Program-made: the position numbers and the translations under genes
Notes under the pieces: model-generated
What the model was told of the DNA's origin: nothing
The model's input: the letters and a program-made list of their open reading frames with translations, nothing else
Database searches by the model: none
Assembly: GCA_028274465.1 (NCBI GenBank)
Contig: CM051455.1
Span: 73,270,489-73,334,488 of the forward strand
DNA: 64,000 bases
Reading direction: 5' to 3'
Origin: Plantago ovata
Taxonomy: Eukaryota > Streptophyta > Magnoliopsida > Lamiales > Plantaginaceae
Shown: piece by piece, positions 43,131-53,868 of the stretch
How positions within the stretch are numbered: position 1 is the stretch's first letter
How the letters are laid out: each line of letters starts with the position of its first letter

Positions 43131-46100
43131 TGCAATCTGGCACTTTGACAGTGGTTGTGGAAAGCACTTGACGGGCAACAAGAATAACCTTATAAACTAT
43201 AGACGGTGGTCTAAAGGTCCAACAATAAGGTTTGCTGGTGGAGGCTCTGGTTCTACAAAAGGCTACGGTGACGTGAAGTTAGGATGCATTACCATTTCGG
43301 GAGTTCTTTATGTCAAAAATCTTAAGTTTAACCTTTTCAGCATGAGTCAATTTGTTGATAAAGGATACTTCATCAAAATTAAAATTGATGAATGTAAACT
43401 TATAGACTTTGAGACAAAGAAGGTTATTATGGTTGCTAGAAGATCAGGAGGTTTGTACACTGTAGATTGGTCTTCAGCAATCGTTGAAAAATGCCTTGTC
43501 TCAGATCACGATTGCGTTGCTGAAAAAAACATGGTTATGGCATAAACGAACAAGTCACTTAAACTTCAAGACGCTGAATAAGCTGTCTAAAAAGGCACTT
43601 GTAGTTGGATTACCTAAGGTTACTTTCAAGAAGGATGGTGTTTGCAACGCATGTCAGCAAGGAAAGCAAATCAAATCTTCTTTTAAGAACAAGGCAGTAC
43701 CGTCAACTACAAAACCTTTACAACTCTTGCACATGGACTTGTTTGAATCTTCTTCAACAAGCTATGCTGGTAAGAAGTATGGTCTAGTGGTGGTAGATGA
43801 CTATGCAAGATTCACTTGGGTAGTATTTATCAAACACAAGTCTGAAAGAAGGACTGAAATACCTAACTTGCTGAATAAGCTTGAAGGCATGAAAAATGAC
43901 AAGGTAAAAGTCATAAGGACAGAGCATGGTACTGAGTTTGTAAACCAGTACATAACTGAGTATTGCACTTCAAAAGGCATACAACATCAGTTATCCTCAG
44001 TAAGGACACCACAACAAAACGGTGTTGCTGAAAGGAAGAATCGCCCCCTAAAAGAAGCTGCAAGAACAATGCTTGCTGACACTGAAATAAGTGAAGCTTA
44101 CTGGGTTGAAGCGATTAATACCGCCTGTTACACTCAAAATAGATGTCTGATTACTAAGGAATACAACAAAACTCCATATGAGTTATTTGTTGGAAGACCT
44201 CCTAACATCACCCATCTAAGAGTATTTGGTTGTAAATGTTTTGTTCTTAACAATGGTAGAGAATACCTAAGAACATTTCAACCAAAGGCAGACGAAGCGA
44301 TATTTCTTGGTTACTCCTTGAATAGTAAAGCTTATAGAGTTTATAACAAAAAGGCACAAAAGATCAAAGAATCAGTGCATGTTGTATTCTACGAAAAGTC
44401 ACAAGGAGTGCCTGCTAAAGAAGAAATATCAGATTGTATGAAGAAGCTACTCATACACGAGCAAAGAACTGAATCTGATGCTAGGCAAATCAAGTCAGTT
44501 GAACTAAATGATGATTCTGACAATGACTCTCCTCCCCCAAGTCATGACAAGATAAATATAGTTCATGACAAAGAATTTCCATCAAAAGACGCAGTTGCTC
44601 CGGATGTTGATGAAACTATGCAACTTCCTATGCCTGATGATGAGTTACCACAATCTAATGCTGAACAAGCAGTTGCTGATGAACCGATCTCAGCAGAAAC
44701 ACAACAAAATACCAGTAGTACTGAGCAACTACATGCTGATGAGCAAACTTATCCAGATCCAAAGAGCAGAAAACCTGTTAATAAATGGATCAGAGATCAT
44801 CCCTCTACGACTATGATTGGTGACATTGCCAAACGCCAAGTGACTAGATCCAAAGTATCTGCTACTCATGGACTTGCTGAAGAAGCAAATGTCGTAGAAG
44901 TAGAAGCTATGTTCTCTTGCTTTGTTTCAGAAATTGAACCCAAGACCATAGAAGAAGCTCTAAAGCATTCTGAATGGATCAAGGCAATGCAAGAAGAACT
45001 GGATCAATTTGAAAGGAACAAAGTCTGGAAACTTGTACCTCTTGCTGAAGACAAGAAAGCTATTGGTACAAAGTGGGTGTTCAGAAACAAGCTGAGTGAG
45101 TCTGGTGAAGTAACAAGGAACAAAGCACGTTTGGTTGCTCAAGGTTACTGTCAGACTGAAGGATTGGACTATGATGAGTCTTATGCACCAGTTGCAAGAT
45201 TGGATGCAATTAGACTTTTCTTGGCCTTTGCTGCTCACAATGACTTCATTGTTTATCAAATGGATGTTAAAAGTGCATTCTTGAATGGTGAACTTGCTGA
45301 AGAAGTCTACTTGGAACAACCCCCTGGCTTTGAATTTCCCTCAGAAACCAAGATGGTATACAAGCTTCAGAAAGCTGTATATGGTCTAAAGCAAGCACCT
45401 AGAGCTTGGTATGATACATTAGCTAAGTTCTTTCTCGATAATGGTTTCAAGAAAGGTGAAGTTGAAAAAACTTTGTTTACCATGAACCATGATGGTAAAA
45501 TACTCTTAGTTCAGATTTATGTGGACGACATAATACTTTGATCTAAGGACAAGCAACTTTGTGATGATTTTGCCAAACTCATGACAAACAAGTTTGAAAT
45601 GAGTATGATGGTTAAATTGAATTATTTCCTAGGATTGCAAGTCAAGCAACTCAAGGATGGAATATTCATAAATCAAGCAAGGTATGCGAAAGAAATGCTC
45701 ATAAAGTTTAGGATCAAAGAGGAAGAAAAACCTGAAAAGATCCCTATGAGTGTTGGTACCAAATTGGGCTATACTAAAGAAGATAAAAGTGTTGAATAAC
45801 ACAAGTATAGGAAGCTCATTGGTTCCTTGTTGTATTTAACATCAAGTAGACCTGACATTCAGTATGTTGTTTGTGTGTGTGCAAGATTCCAATAGGATCC
45901 AAGAGAATCACACTACATAAAGGCACTTAAAATACTGAAATATGTCAAAGGTACAGTCAATGTTGGATTATGGTATCCTAAAGATTCTGGACTTGAATTG
46001 GTTGGTTATTATGATGCTGATCATGGAGGGTCAACTCTTGATAGAAAAAGTACTTCTGGAACTTGTCAGTTTCTAGGTACTAGATTAATATCATGGTTCA

Positions 46101-46470
46101 GCAAGAAGCAAACCTGTGTTGCCAATTCATCTACTGAATCTGAGTACATTGCGACTGGTTGTTGCACAGCTCAAATACTATGGATTCAGCAACAATTAAG
46201 AGATTATGGTATTTCTGCAAAGAAAACACCAATCTTTTGTGATAATACAAGTGCTATTGCTATCACGCAAAATCCTAAAGTTTCACTCAAGGACAAAGCA
46301 CATTGATATTAGACATCATTTCATTAGAGATCATGTGGAAAAAGGAGACATTGAGGTTGTGAAAGTAGGTAATGCTGATCAACTTGCTGACATCTTTACC
46401 AAGCCCCTACCAAATAATATATTCGCAATGCTAAGGTATAACCTTGGGTTGTCAATAGTAAGGGATTCAA
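43126..46470 (+). pseudogene. Pol of Copia G: protease, integrase, RT, RNase H
   Basis: Domains in order: protease DAIWHFDSGCGKH (43123 onward); GAG-pre-integrase with [11 protein letters not shown] and CNACQQGKQ (zinc HHCC); integrase core with HMDLFES and [11 protein letters not shown] with [26 protein letters not shown] and IYVDDII (about 45515-45537); RNase H with ADHGGSTLDRKS and SSTESEYIA. A 685-residue frame (43484-45541) is open, but stops at 45539-45541, 45797-45799 and about 45893 and frameshifts near 43540 and 46290 kill it. The usual catalytic Asp of integrase at RTEHGTEF is Glu. Confidence 0.87.
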
Positions 46471-46479
46471 TTGGCAGAT

Positions 46480-46840
46480 TGCTGAAACAGGCATTCAGCA
46501 AGCCAAAGTATGCTTACTTAATTAAAAGATCCTTCCACTGATTTTTTCTAAAAAGAAATGATAGATCACTACATGATTGCTGAGACAGGCATTCAGCAAG
46601 TAATTCCTTCAAAACGGGTATTTGTTAGGAAACTTGATCACTTGCTGAGACGGGCACTCAGTAAGAGAAAAACCTTAAGGACTGCTGAAACGGGCATTCA
46701 GACAATCAAAGATACTGAAACAGGTATTCAAGTATCAAAGGAAAATTCTGAGACGGGAACTCAGCAAAGAGCAAACACACTTCTTAGATTTTACCAAAAG
46801 ATATCTCAAGATAAAAAGAATTTACTGAGACGGGAACTCA
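46480..46840 (+). repeat. Seven-unit hairpin array between pol and ORF3 (Copia G)
   Basis: Units close to CTGARACRGGCATTCAG start near 46483, 46579, 46644, 46684, 46714, 46750 and 46825. Each has CTGA...TCAG ends. F holds the same number of units in the same relative place, so the array is a stable family trait and not a local accident. Confidence 0.72.
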
Positions 46841-47413
46841 GAAATGTCTTTTTTAACTTAAGGAAATATGAGATATTTGATTAAGGGGGAACTTTCAGCA
46901 AATAACAAAGCTTGTTACCTAAAAAGGTAATTGCCAAAGTCAAAATTGTCCAAATTCGCTGAAAAGATTCTTGTTTACTTCAACAAGTAATCAAATCCCG
47001 TAAATCTAGGTAAAATCAATTTGTGACGTTAATCGTGGCACAGATAAACTCGTTGTTAATCATGACATGAAATACAATCGTGGTCATTGATTTAAAGTAG
47101 TTTTTGATCTGACGATTAACATTACAAAGAGAAAGAGTGCTCTGACGGTTTTTCTTAGTGGACCACTACGCATTTAATGCAAAGGCTCCACTAACGCTGT
47201 TGAATCTCTGTTTTACCCTTGTTGAGAACTCAAAACCGTTTGAGCTTCTTGCACACCAGAGATACTATATAAACAAAGAGTTAGAGAAAGACAAAAAAAT
47301 TTAACTCACATTTCCTTTCTCTGTAAATTTTTATAGCTTGTGCCTGAATTCACTGTACCTCCGGTCAAAAAGCAAGTTAATCTTTTTCGTACACTTCTAC
47401 CGCTATATAAGAA
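46841..47413 (+). promoter_or_regulatory. Spacer with TATA box before ORF3 of Copia G
   Basis: A purine-rich AAGGGGGAAC, a likely polypurine-type tract, lies at about 46884. A TATA box CTATATAAAC lies at 47265-47274, 140 nt before the ORF3 ATG and in register with the box in F. A second CTATATAAG abuts the ATG. I infer a separate promoter for ORF3; nothing else is recognisable in the spacer. Confidence 0.45.
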
Positions 47414-49101
47414 ATGGCCCCAAAGAGACAGTCCTCTAAGACCTCAAAGTCCTCAAAGGCTGATAGTGCTGGAAAAAGCACTGTTCCGGCTGTAACTCCG
47501 GCAACCAACACATTGAAAATTGTGTTGAAGAACGACCGCATAACAGAGAGACCCATGCCGCCTGCATATCTTGACACTGCAAAGTGTGAACAGATGATGC
47601 AATGGGGCGGATTTGCCAAAGAGAAGTATATAAGATACTTCTATGAACAAGAATTAGATGGAGAAAATGAAGAGGCACTGGAGTTGATAAAACAACAAGG
47701 CCTCTTTTCTTCATAACTGCTCGCCCTAAGAAAGTGAGTATGTTAGATGCCATGGAATTCTACAACAATGCAGAAATCCAAACTCTGACTGATGGACAAG
47801 GAGTCACTAAAAAAGTGATTTCTACCACAGTTCAAGGTGTGCAAATCATCCTGAAATGGATTGATTTGGCCAACATCTTTCAGATTCCAACTACTGGAAC
47901 TGAAGATGACATCACTGCCACTGATGAAGAAATCGAAGCCTTCTACAGTGATGTCAGAAACGAGAGAATGAAGAAAGGAGAGATTGCTCCCGTGACTTGG
48001 ACAAAGCACGTAAAGAGAAAGCATCTCTGCCATTCACTTGGTCTAGTAGCTCTGCTACTCATCAAAGTTCTAGACTCCCAAGTTGGAGGAATTGACCAAG
48101 TAGGCTTGAGAAGGTGGCCGCTGCTGATGCATATACATGAGAACAAAACTAAGCTCAACTGGGCAAAGTACATATTCAACAGACTTGTTGATTGTGTTAC
48201 TAAATTTAAGATCAAGGTTGAAGACAACAAGGTCTCACCTACCTTCCCAGTCATGTATGGACTAAAAATATGCTATATCCTTGAACACTTCAGGATTCAG
48301 CTGAGAAACCCATTGCCGATTAAGAAATCAGTATGCAATGTGGGAAGAGCCTTCTACAAGCAAAATGGACCTAAGCTTGCTGACAAGAAATCAAAGAAGA
48401 CAACAGCTGCAAATGTTGTCAGCACAAGTCAGCAAGAAAGGTATACAACAGCTGCAGATGTTGTCACCACCAGTCAGCAAGACAAGATCCCAACAGCTGC
48501 AAAAGTTGTTGATGAAACTGCTGTAGATGGTCATCAACAAGGTACGTGTACAACAGTCGTTGCTGAAAATGCAACTACTGATGTTGCTGCTGGAGAGAAA
48601 CTGGAAAAATCTAAGAAGAAAAAGAGGAAAGCTGATGATGACACTCAAACTGCAGCGTCATCAGCTGACCCCATCCCTAAGAAGAAACGGAAAAAAAACC
48701 CTAGAAAGAAAACACTGGCTCGCAAGTCAGTTTCAACTGTCCATGATCTTTCGAATGATACTCCAGGAATTGCTGAAACACAAGCCACTCCAGTAGATGT
48801 AGATGAAGTGCTTGCAGAAGCCTTCAGCAATGTTGAAGTGTTTGCAGAAGCCTTCAATAATCAACTTAATGTTGGTACATCTGCTGAGATAAGACAACAA
48901 GGCAGTGGAAACGAAATTCCTGCCCCAATCCTAGATATCTACATTGTAGATAATCTAGATGATTACACTCTGGAACCAGCAAGTGATATTGCTGTTGATC
49001 TGAGAAACGTGGCACTTGCTAATGCTGCTGAAAAGATGGCTGCTGAACAAGCAACTCATCAAGTTGCTGAAACCGCAGTTGCTGAGACTGCAATGTGTTA
49101 G
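47414..49101 (+). pseudogene. ORF3 of Copia G
   Basis: Starts MAPKRQSSKTSKSSKADSAG. A frameshift at about 47702-47716 is followed by a second frame running 455 codons from MSMLDAMEFYNN to the LTR. Features are as in F: basic N-terminus; central EFYNNAEIQ...ILKWIDLANIFQIP and RRWPLLMHIHENK; then a Lys-rich nuclear-signal-like stretch (PKKKRKKNPRKK) and Ala/Glu-rich repeats. The reading frame stops at TAG formed by the first bases of LTR-G. F extends well beyond this point, so G has lost the distal part. The function is unknown; it is a domain shared with other plant transposons, not a polymerase. Confidence 0.7.
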
Positions 49102-50698
49102 GAAACTTGTAATTTTGATGAGCAATTAACCATGCTAAATTAAGAACAGTCCAGTAACTAGTACTCTTAAGGTCCATAGGAATTTAGAATTTTAAGGACA
49201 TTGTAAAAGAGGAACATTTGCTGATGACTTAGATAGGTGTTAGATAAGTTATTTCTTTTGTGGATGACGTACTTTAATTTCTGTGAAGAAATTAATTTAT
49301 TGACACATTTGCGTATGATGTATTTTATTTTCTGAAAAGAAAATATCGTATTGATGCTTAGCTTTGATGTATCTTATTTTCTGAAAAGAAAATGACCTAT
49401 TGAAGCATTTGCTGAAGATGTATTTTGTTTATTACAAACAAATTATTGAAGCAAATAAGAAACCGGTCAGAATCTTGAAGACTTTTGAAAATATGAAGAC
49501 TTGAAGACTTGAAGACTTGAAGATTGCTGAAGACTGGTAAGGCACGTGTTGCTCAGAAAGTGAAATTTTCAGCAACAGCATTGCATAAGTGAAAATCTGA
49601 AAGACAAAGTAGGTTGTGCTTGCTGAAACTGAGAATGAACACTTGCTGATGAACATATGTGACCTCTTGCTGAATGTACGTGATTTTGCGCTCCATTGTT
49701 ACTGTTTGAATTCTATTCAAAGGTGCATTTAATGCAAAGCTTACATACAAAGGACATGAAGACTAGAAGACAAACAAAGGTTGCTGCTGAAAGTACAAAA
49801 GCAAGATAGTGACATGTTAAGGAACAAAAGCCTTAGGATTTGAAATTCAAACGGCTCCTTACTTGCTCTATAAATAGAGGTCATCCGGCAAAGAGTTGAA
49901 GTGTGTCAACAACGTGATCAAACTCTCACTTGTGCTTAAAACTCACAAACCTTCAAACACTCTTACTGCCATTGATCCGTTCCAAGACTAAAAGCTTGAA
50001 AAAGCTACTTGTGAAGAAGTAGAACAAACTCGACTAAGAAATTAGTTAAGTGTTCTTTCTTTCGAACAAGAACAAGTCTTGACACCAGAAACAATCAAAC
50101 TTGTTTACTGAAAAGTATTCCAAGTTGTGTTTCTTAGATTACTTGTTGTAACTGAATAAGTTATAATTAAGTTATCTCACCCCAAAACTCTCTAACTGAA
50201 AATACACCCTTTCAGGCGTGATATTCAGGGGGAACTTAATCGAGCAAGCTTTTGCTGATTAAAAGTACCAAGTTTGGTGGAGAACAAGGTTGAGTTCTCT
50301 AGTTTAGGTTGGAGACAAAGCAAGTGTGCTTTGGTTTCTGTTGAATCGCTTTAGATAGGAGATTGTAAGGAACCTCAATCATATCTTAGTGGATTCAGTC
50401 CTAGAAAGGACAAAGTGGATTAGTTGGGAGATTACGCCACTCTCAGATACCACTCTAAAAGTGTTTGTGTGATTTACTTACTGCATTTAGCTTTCAGCAA
50501 ATTATATCTGTTTGTACACAGTCACTCACATCACTTGCTGAAACTCTTTACTTGCTGAAAAAGCACTTATCGTTTCAAAGACTTCCGCTCTCTGATTTTA
50601 AGTATCAGCAAAACAAGCTACTGTAAAGTAACTTACGCTTGCTGAGAAAGTTAAGTATCAGCAACCTCATTACTGTAAAGTAATAAGTACTTGCTGTT
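49096..50698 (+). repeat. LTR-G, Copia LTR with truncated right end
   Basis: Starts TGTTAGGAAAC and matches LTR-F in reverse, including TATAAATAGAGG near 49870, until TACTTGCTG at about 50698. There it joins Gypsy element E sequence across a shared TGCTG. The last roughly 90 bp, including CCAACA, are missing. Confidence 0.82.
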
Positions 50699-50954
50699 CC
50701 ACCATGTTAAGACTTTCAAAAGAGGTCGAACCAGTACTGGCTCTCATCAAACGAAGGAGGGTTCCCTATAAAAGATAACACTGCCCTATTCTACCCATCT
50801 CTCAAGTAAAGTCTTAAGCTATTCACCACTTCCTGAATGGCAGGACGAGGGTGGTCTAGAACAGATGACACTCAAGACAAAAAAGATAAAAACACGATTA
50901 CGAACATTACAAAAATGAAAAATAAGACTCAACACTTTGCTAAATTGCTATTTG

Positions 50955-51096
50955 GCTCTCTTTTTTTTACCCTTCTTTGCTTTTTTGGGGTCTTCTCTTT
51001 TTTTCTTCTCTTTTTTTCCCTTCCAGATTCTTTTTTTCTTTTTCTTTTTTTTTTTCTCTGGAATTTTTCTTTTTCTTCTTTTTTTTCAATTTTTTT
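50955..51096 (-). repeat. Low-complexity A-rich tract of element E
   Basis: T-rich on the plus strand and A-rich on the element strand; it corresponds to 25848-25945 in C. Open frames across it are compositional. Confidence 0.65.
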
Positions 51097-51153
51097 TCTA
51101 GCCAGCAGTAGCATAACAAAGAGAGAAACAAAATGACTCACGCGACCTCCCCA

Positions 51154-51288
51154 AACCTATTCGAAAGAATAGGTTGGAGTACAAAATTTACGGAAAAGGA
51201 AAATAAACTCACGATACGAAAATGAAAAACAGAAACAAGTCTATTGATGGTGTAACCCCCTCCCCAAACCTATTCGGAAGAATAGGTT
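51154..51288 (-). other. Twin conserved hairpins of element E
   Basis: Inverted repeats at 51154-51175 and 51267-51288 with arms AACCTATTC/GAATAGGTT. The loops are UUUC and UUCC on the element strand, identical in order to A. Confidence 0.68.
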
Positions 51289-51880
51289 ATAAACAAAGGA
51301 TCACACAACCTCAAACTACCTCCTTCCTAGGCATTTAGCAATTTCAAAGCATGGCGAAGACTTGTTGCCTCTTAGGTACATAATTACTCGGGAAACAACC
51401 ATAAGACCCTAACATGCATCATCCTATTATAAAGGCCTTCGTGAACCGCAGTAGAGAAAACACCACTAAGTGATGTCGAGACTACCAAGCTCAACTAAGT
51501 GCAATACATAAATGAGACAAGCCAAGCGAGAAAAACCTCAAACAAATTCATAGAGATGAAGCATATGATTAATGGCATAGCTAGTTGATCTACCCAATAA
51601 AAAAGTTCAAAGAAATTCGGCAATAAACTCCATATAAAACATGCAAGACTATCCTAGGAAAGCAGTAAACATGCAAATGCAAAAAATTTCACGAGTTTAT
51701 CATAAGCAAGATAAGTATAGAGATAACCAGCGATAACCTCCTCCCCAAACCTGAACGTCGTCGCTCGTCCCGAACGTCGAAAGTGGATCCAAGGTGAGAG
51801 CTAATGCTTGTATAAGTGACCTATAATACTCAATCAAACTCGTGAGATAAAATCTAAAGCGGTAAAGAAAGCGAAAAATC

Positions 51881-51898
51881 TCCGGGTTGCCTCCCGGA
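51881..51898 (-). other. Conserved GGGAGGCAACCCGG hairpin (element E)
   Basis: A hairpin with perfect arms on the element strand, about 45 nt beyond the Gag-protease stop, as in A and C. Confidence 0.58.
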
Positions 51899-51941
51899 TA
51901 GCGCCATTGTTTAAAGTCTTTGACTCGACTCCTGTCCGCGC

Positions 51942-53714
51942 CTATCTCTTCTTTCTGCGGGTACTAGACTTCCCCTTCATCGATCTCCTCTCCATGCCAC
52001 GAACCTGTGAATAAGAAAGAATATAGGCTGCAAGACCACAGTAGTGAGTAGTGAAAGAATTATCAGGCAGATCAGGTGGATCAGATATGGCTTGCAACAC
52101 ATGTTGCTTGCCTTCCACTTCAATAGTGCAAGTTCTTTGGCAGATGTCCATCACGGAGCGTAGCTTAGTCAAGAACGTTCGTCCCAAGAGAATGACATCC
52201 CCCGTCCCAGGTGCAGACGCCGGCATAACTACAAAATTGGTGTATACAGATGCTTCACCAATCTTGACCAACACATTTTTCACAACGCCTTCGGGTCTCA
52301 CAAAGGATCCATCCGCCAGTCGCACAATAGCCCTATGGTCAGATAGTTTTCCAAGGTTACTCTTCTCAAACACATTCAAAGGGAGCACGTTTGAGTAAGA
52401 TTCCGTGTCTAGTGTGGCACGGACATCTTCAAGTTCGCCAATCCCATCCTTAACATCGAAACTTTGAGGGAGTGGCTCGGGATTCTGTTGCTTCTTTCCA
52501 CTCTCATCAGTACCAAGGTCCTTCTCTTCTTCCTTGGCTAGTGGAGGCTCTTCATCCTTGTAACACTCGCACTTAGCAACTTGCTTAATGGTGATTTCCA
52601 CTGGTTGATCTCCCACCAAGTTGATCGACATGGACCTCTCAGTGCTGCTATGTAACTTCCCTTGCTCTCTACTAGCTCTAGCTTCCAATTGATCCAGACG
52701 AGCATTGATCTTTGTCGAATCCTCCTCGTATCTCTTCAAAAACACTTGGGTGAAACCCACCAATTTCTGTAAATTATCCATGAGAGTTGCTGACTTGGAT
52801 GTAGATGCTTCGTCCTTAGGAGTAGGATTACTACGGTTTCCCAAGTGAACATCTTCTCGTGCTAGATCTGATATACACATATGAGCCCCATGCCCATAAT
52901 TCTTGCACACCCTACATACCTCGTTGGAGAGATAAGTTCCGATTAGGCCACTTAGAGCTTGCCTCATCTGATTGGCGAAACCTTCGAACCTATCGCCACT
53001 CGCACCATTCACTTCATGCATTGGGATCTCCTGGTTTGGTGGGGCCTCAAGTCCACGCCTTCTAACCATTGCTCTTAGATCCTTGGATTGAGATCCTTTA
53101 GCAAGCCTTTCGAAACACGCCCACACATCCTCGGCGGTCTCTTCCCAGATAGTACCACGACATTGGAAATCCACCACCTGTTGACTCTCATATGTGAGTC
53201 CATTGTAGAAGTGTTGGACAAGATCAGGAAGTCCAAAACCATGGTGTGGACACTTGTGCATGAGGTCCTTGAACCTCTCTAAAGCGGTGTAGATGGTCTC
53301 ATTATAGTCCTGTTTGAATCCTGTGATTTGCGCCTTAAGCGCGGTAGTCAATGTGTGAGGAAAGTATTTCTCCATAAAAGCAGAATACACCTTGTCCCAG
53401 GTGTCTAGTGATCCGGCTTCCAGAGAGCCTAACCATGCCTTGGCTTTATCACCAAGCCCCAAAGCAAAAACCTTCATCCTTAGCTCATCGTCCGTTATCC
53501 CTGCTCCGGGCCTTGGAATATTGTTGATAAAGTCGTCAATATCATTCAGGTATCCCATAACATCTTCCCTAGCCAACCCATAGAACCTCGGGAGTTGCTG
53601 GTACATGCAACTTTTGATTTCCAAATCTCGAGTTGCAGCAGAAAGAACAATAGCTGGACCTCTCATCAGTGCTTTGTTGGGTTGAACCCATGATTTCAAA
53701 AGTGGGCGAGCCAT
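51942..53714 (-). CDS. Gag-protease ORF of element E, uninterrupted
   Basis: A 590-residue open frame with no stop or frameshift. It starts at MARPLLKSWVQPN and so lacks the N-terminal 50-60 residues present in A and C. The Retrotrans_gag core covers residues 1-215, the zinc knuckle CRVCKNYGHGAHMC is near residue 266, and the retropepsin-like domain is near 430-540. A block between the knuckle and the linker (the EEEAFATEF...NQDRS part of C) is deleted. The protease active site reads LDTESYSNV: the Gly of DTG is Glu, which should inactivate it. The protein might still assemble. The ATG choice is the first Met in frame. Confidence 0.82.
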   Translation of the reverse strand: MARPLLKSWVQPNKALMRGPAIVLSAATRDLEIKSCMYQQLPRFYGLAREDVMGYLNDIDDFINNIPRPGAGITDDELRMKVFALGLGDKAKAWLGSLEAGSLDTWDKVYSAFMEKYFPHTLTTALKAQITGFKQDYNETIYTALERFKDLMHKCPHHGFGLPDLVQHFYNGLTYESQQVVDFQCRGTIWEETAEDVWACFERLAKGSQSKDLRAMVRRRGLEAPPNQEIPMHEVNGASGDRFEGFANQMRQALSGLIGTYLSNEVCRVCKNYGHGAHMCISDLAREDVHLGNRSNPTPKDEASTSKSATLMDNLQKLVGFTQVFLKRYEEDSTKINARLDQLEARASREQGKLHSSTERSMSINLVGDQPVEITIKQVAKCECYKDEEPPLAKEEEKDLGTDESGKKQQNPEPLPQSFDVKDGIGELEDVRATLDTESYSNVLPLNVFEKSNLGKLSDHRAIVRLADGSFVRPEGVVKNVLVKIGEASVYTNFVVMPASAPGTGDVILLGRTFLTKLRSVMDICQRTCTIEVEGKQHVLQAISDPPDLPDNSFTTHYCGLAAYILSYSQVRGMERRSMKGKSSTRRKKR

Positions 53715-53846
53715 CTCAAGACCTGAATATATGTGACAAGCTAGGAAATGAGTATCAGAGATAGATTAAATAGGAAAACTAAAACTAATAGAATTAGGAA
53801 TTGAATGCTGAAAATATAAATAAATTAAACAGAAAAAAGGAGTATA

Positions 53847-53865
53847 GTCCCCGGCAACGGCGCCA
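53847..53865 (-). other. Primer-binding site of element E
   Basis: TGGCGCCGTTGCCGGGGAC on the minus strand, a perfect complement to the tRNA-Asp 3' end, 3 nt after the LTR. Confidence 0.85.
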
Positions 53866-53868
53866 ATT

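Larger units (their letters stand above)
50699..53868 (-). mobile_element. Athila-like element E, internal region lacking ORF2
   Basis: Minus-strand copy with primer-binding site (53847-53865), Gag-protease ORF (53714-51942), the GGGAGGCAACCCGG hairpin, twin hairpins and A-rich tract. Between about 51690 and 51860 the whole ORF2 cassette found in A and C is missing, replaced by about 170 bp of unrelated sequence. The 3' end is cut by LTR-G. Confidence 0.8.

Noticed and set aside
35383..50698. An autonomous, active Copia element
   Set aside because: Both copies have several frameshifts and stops in pol, and no complete pair of LTRs belongs to either.
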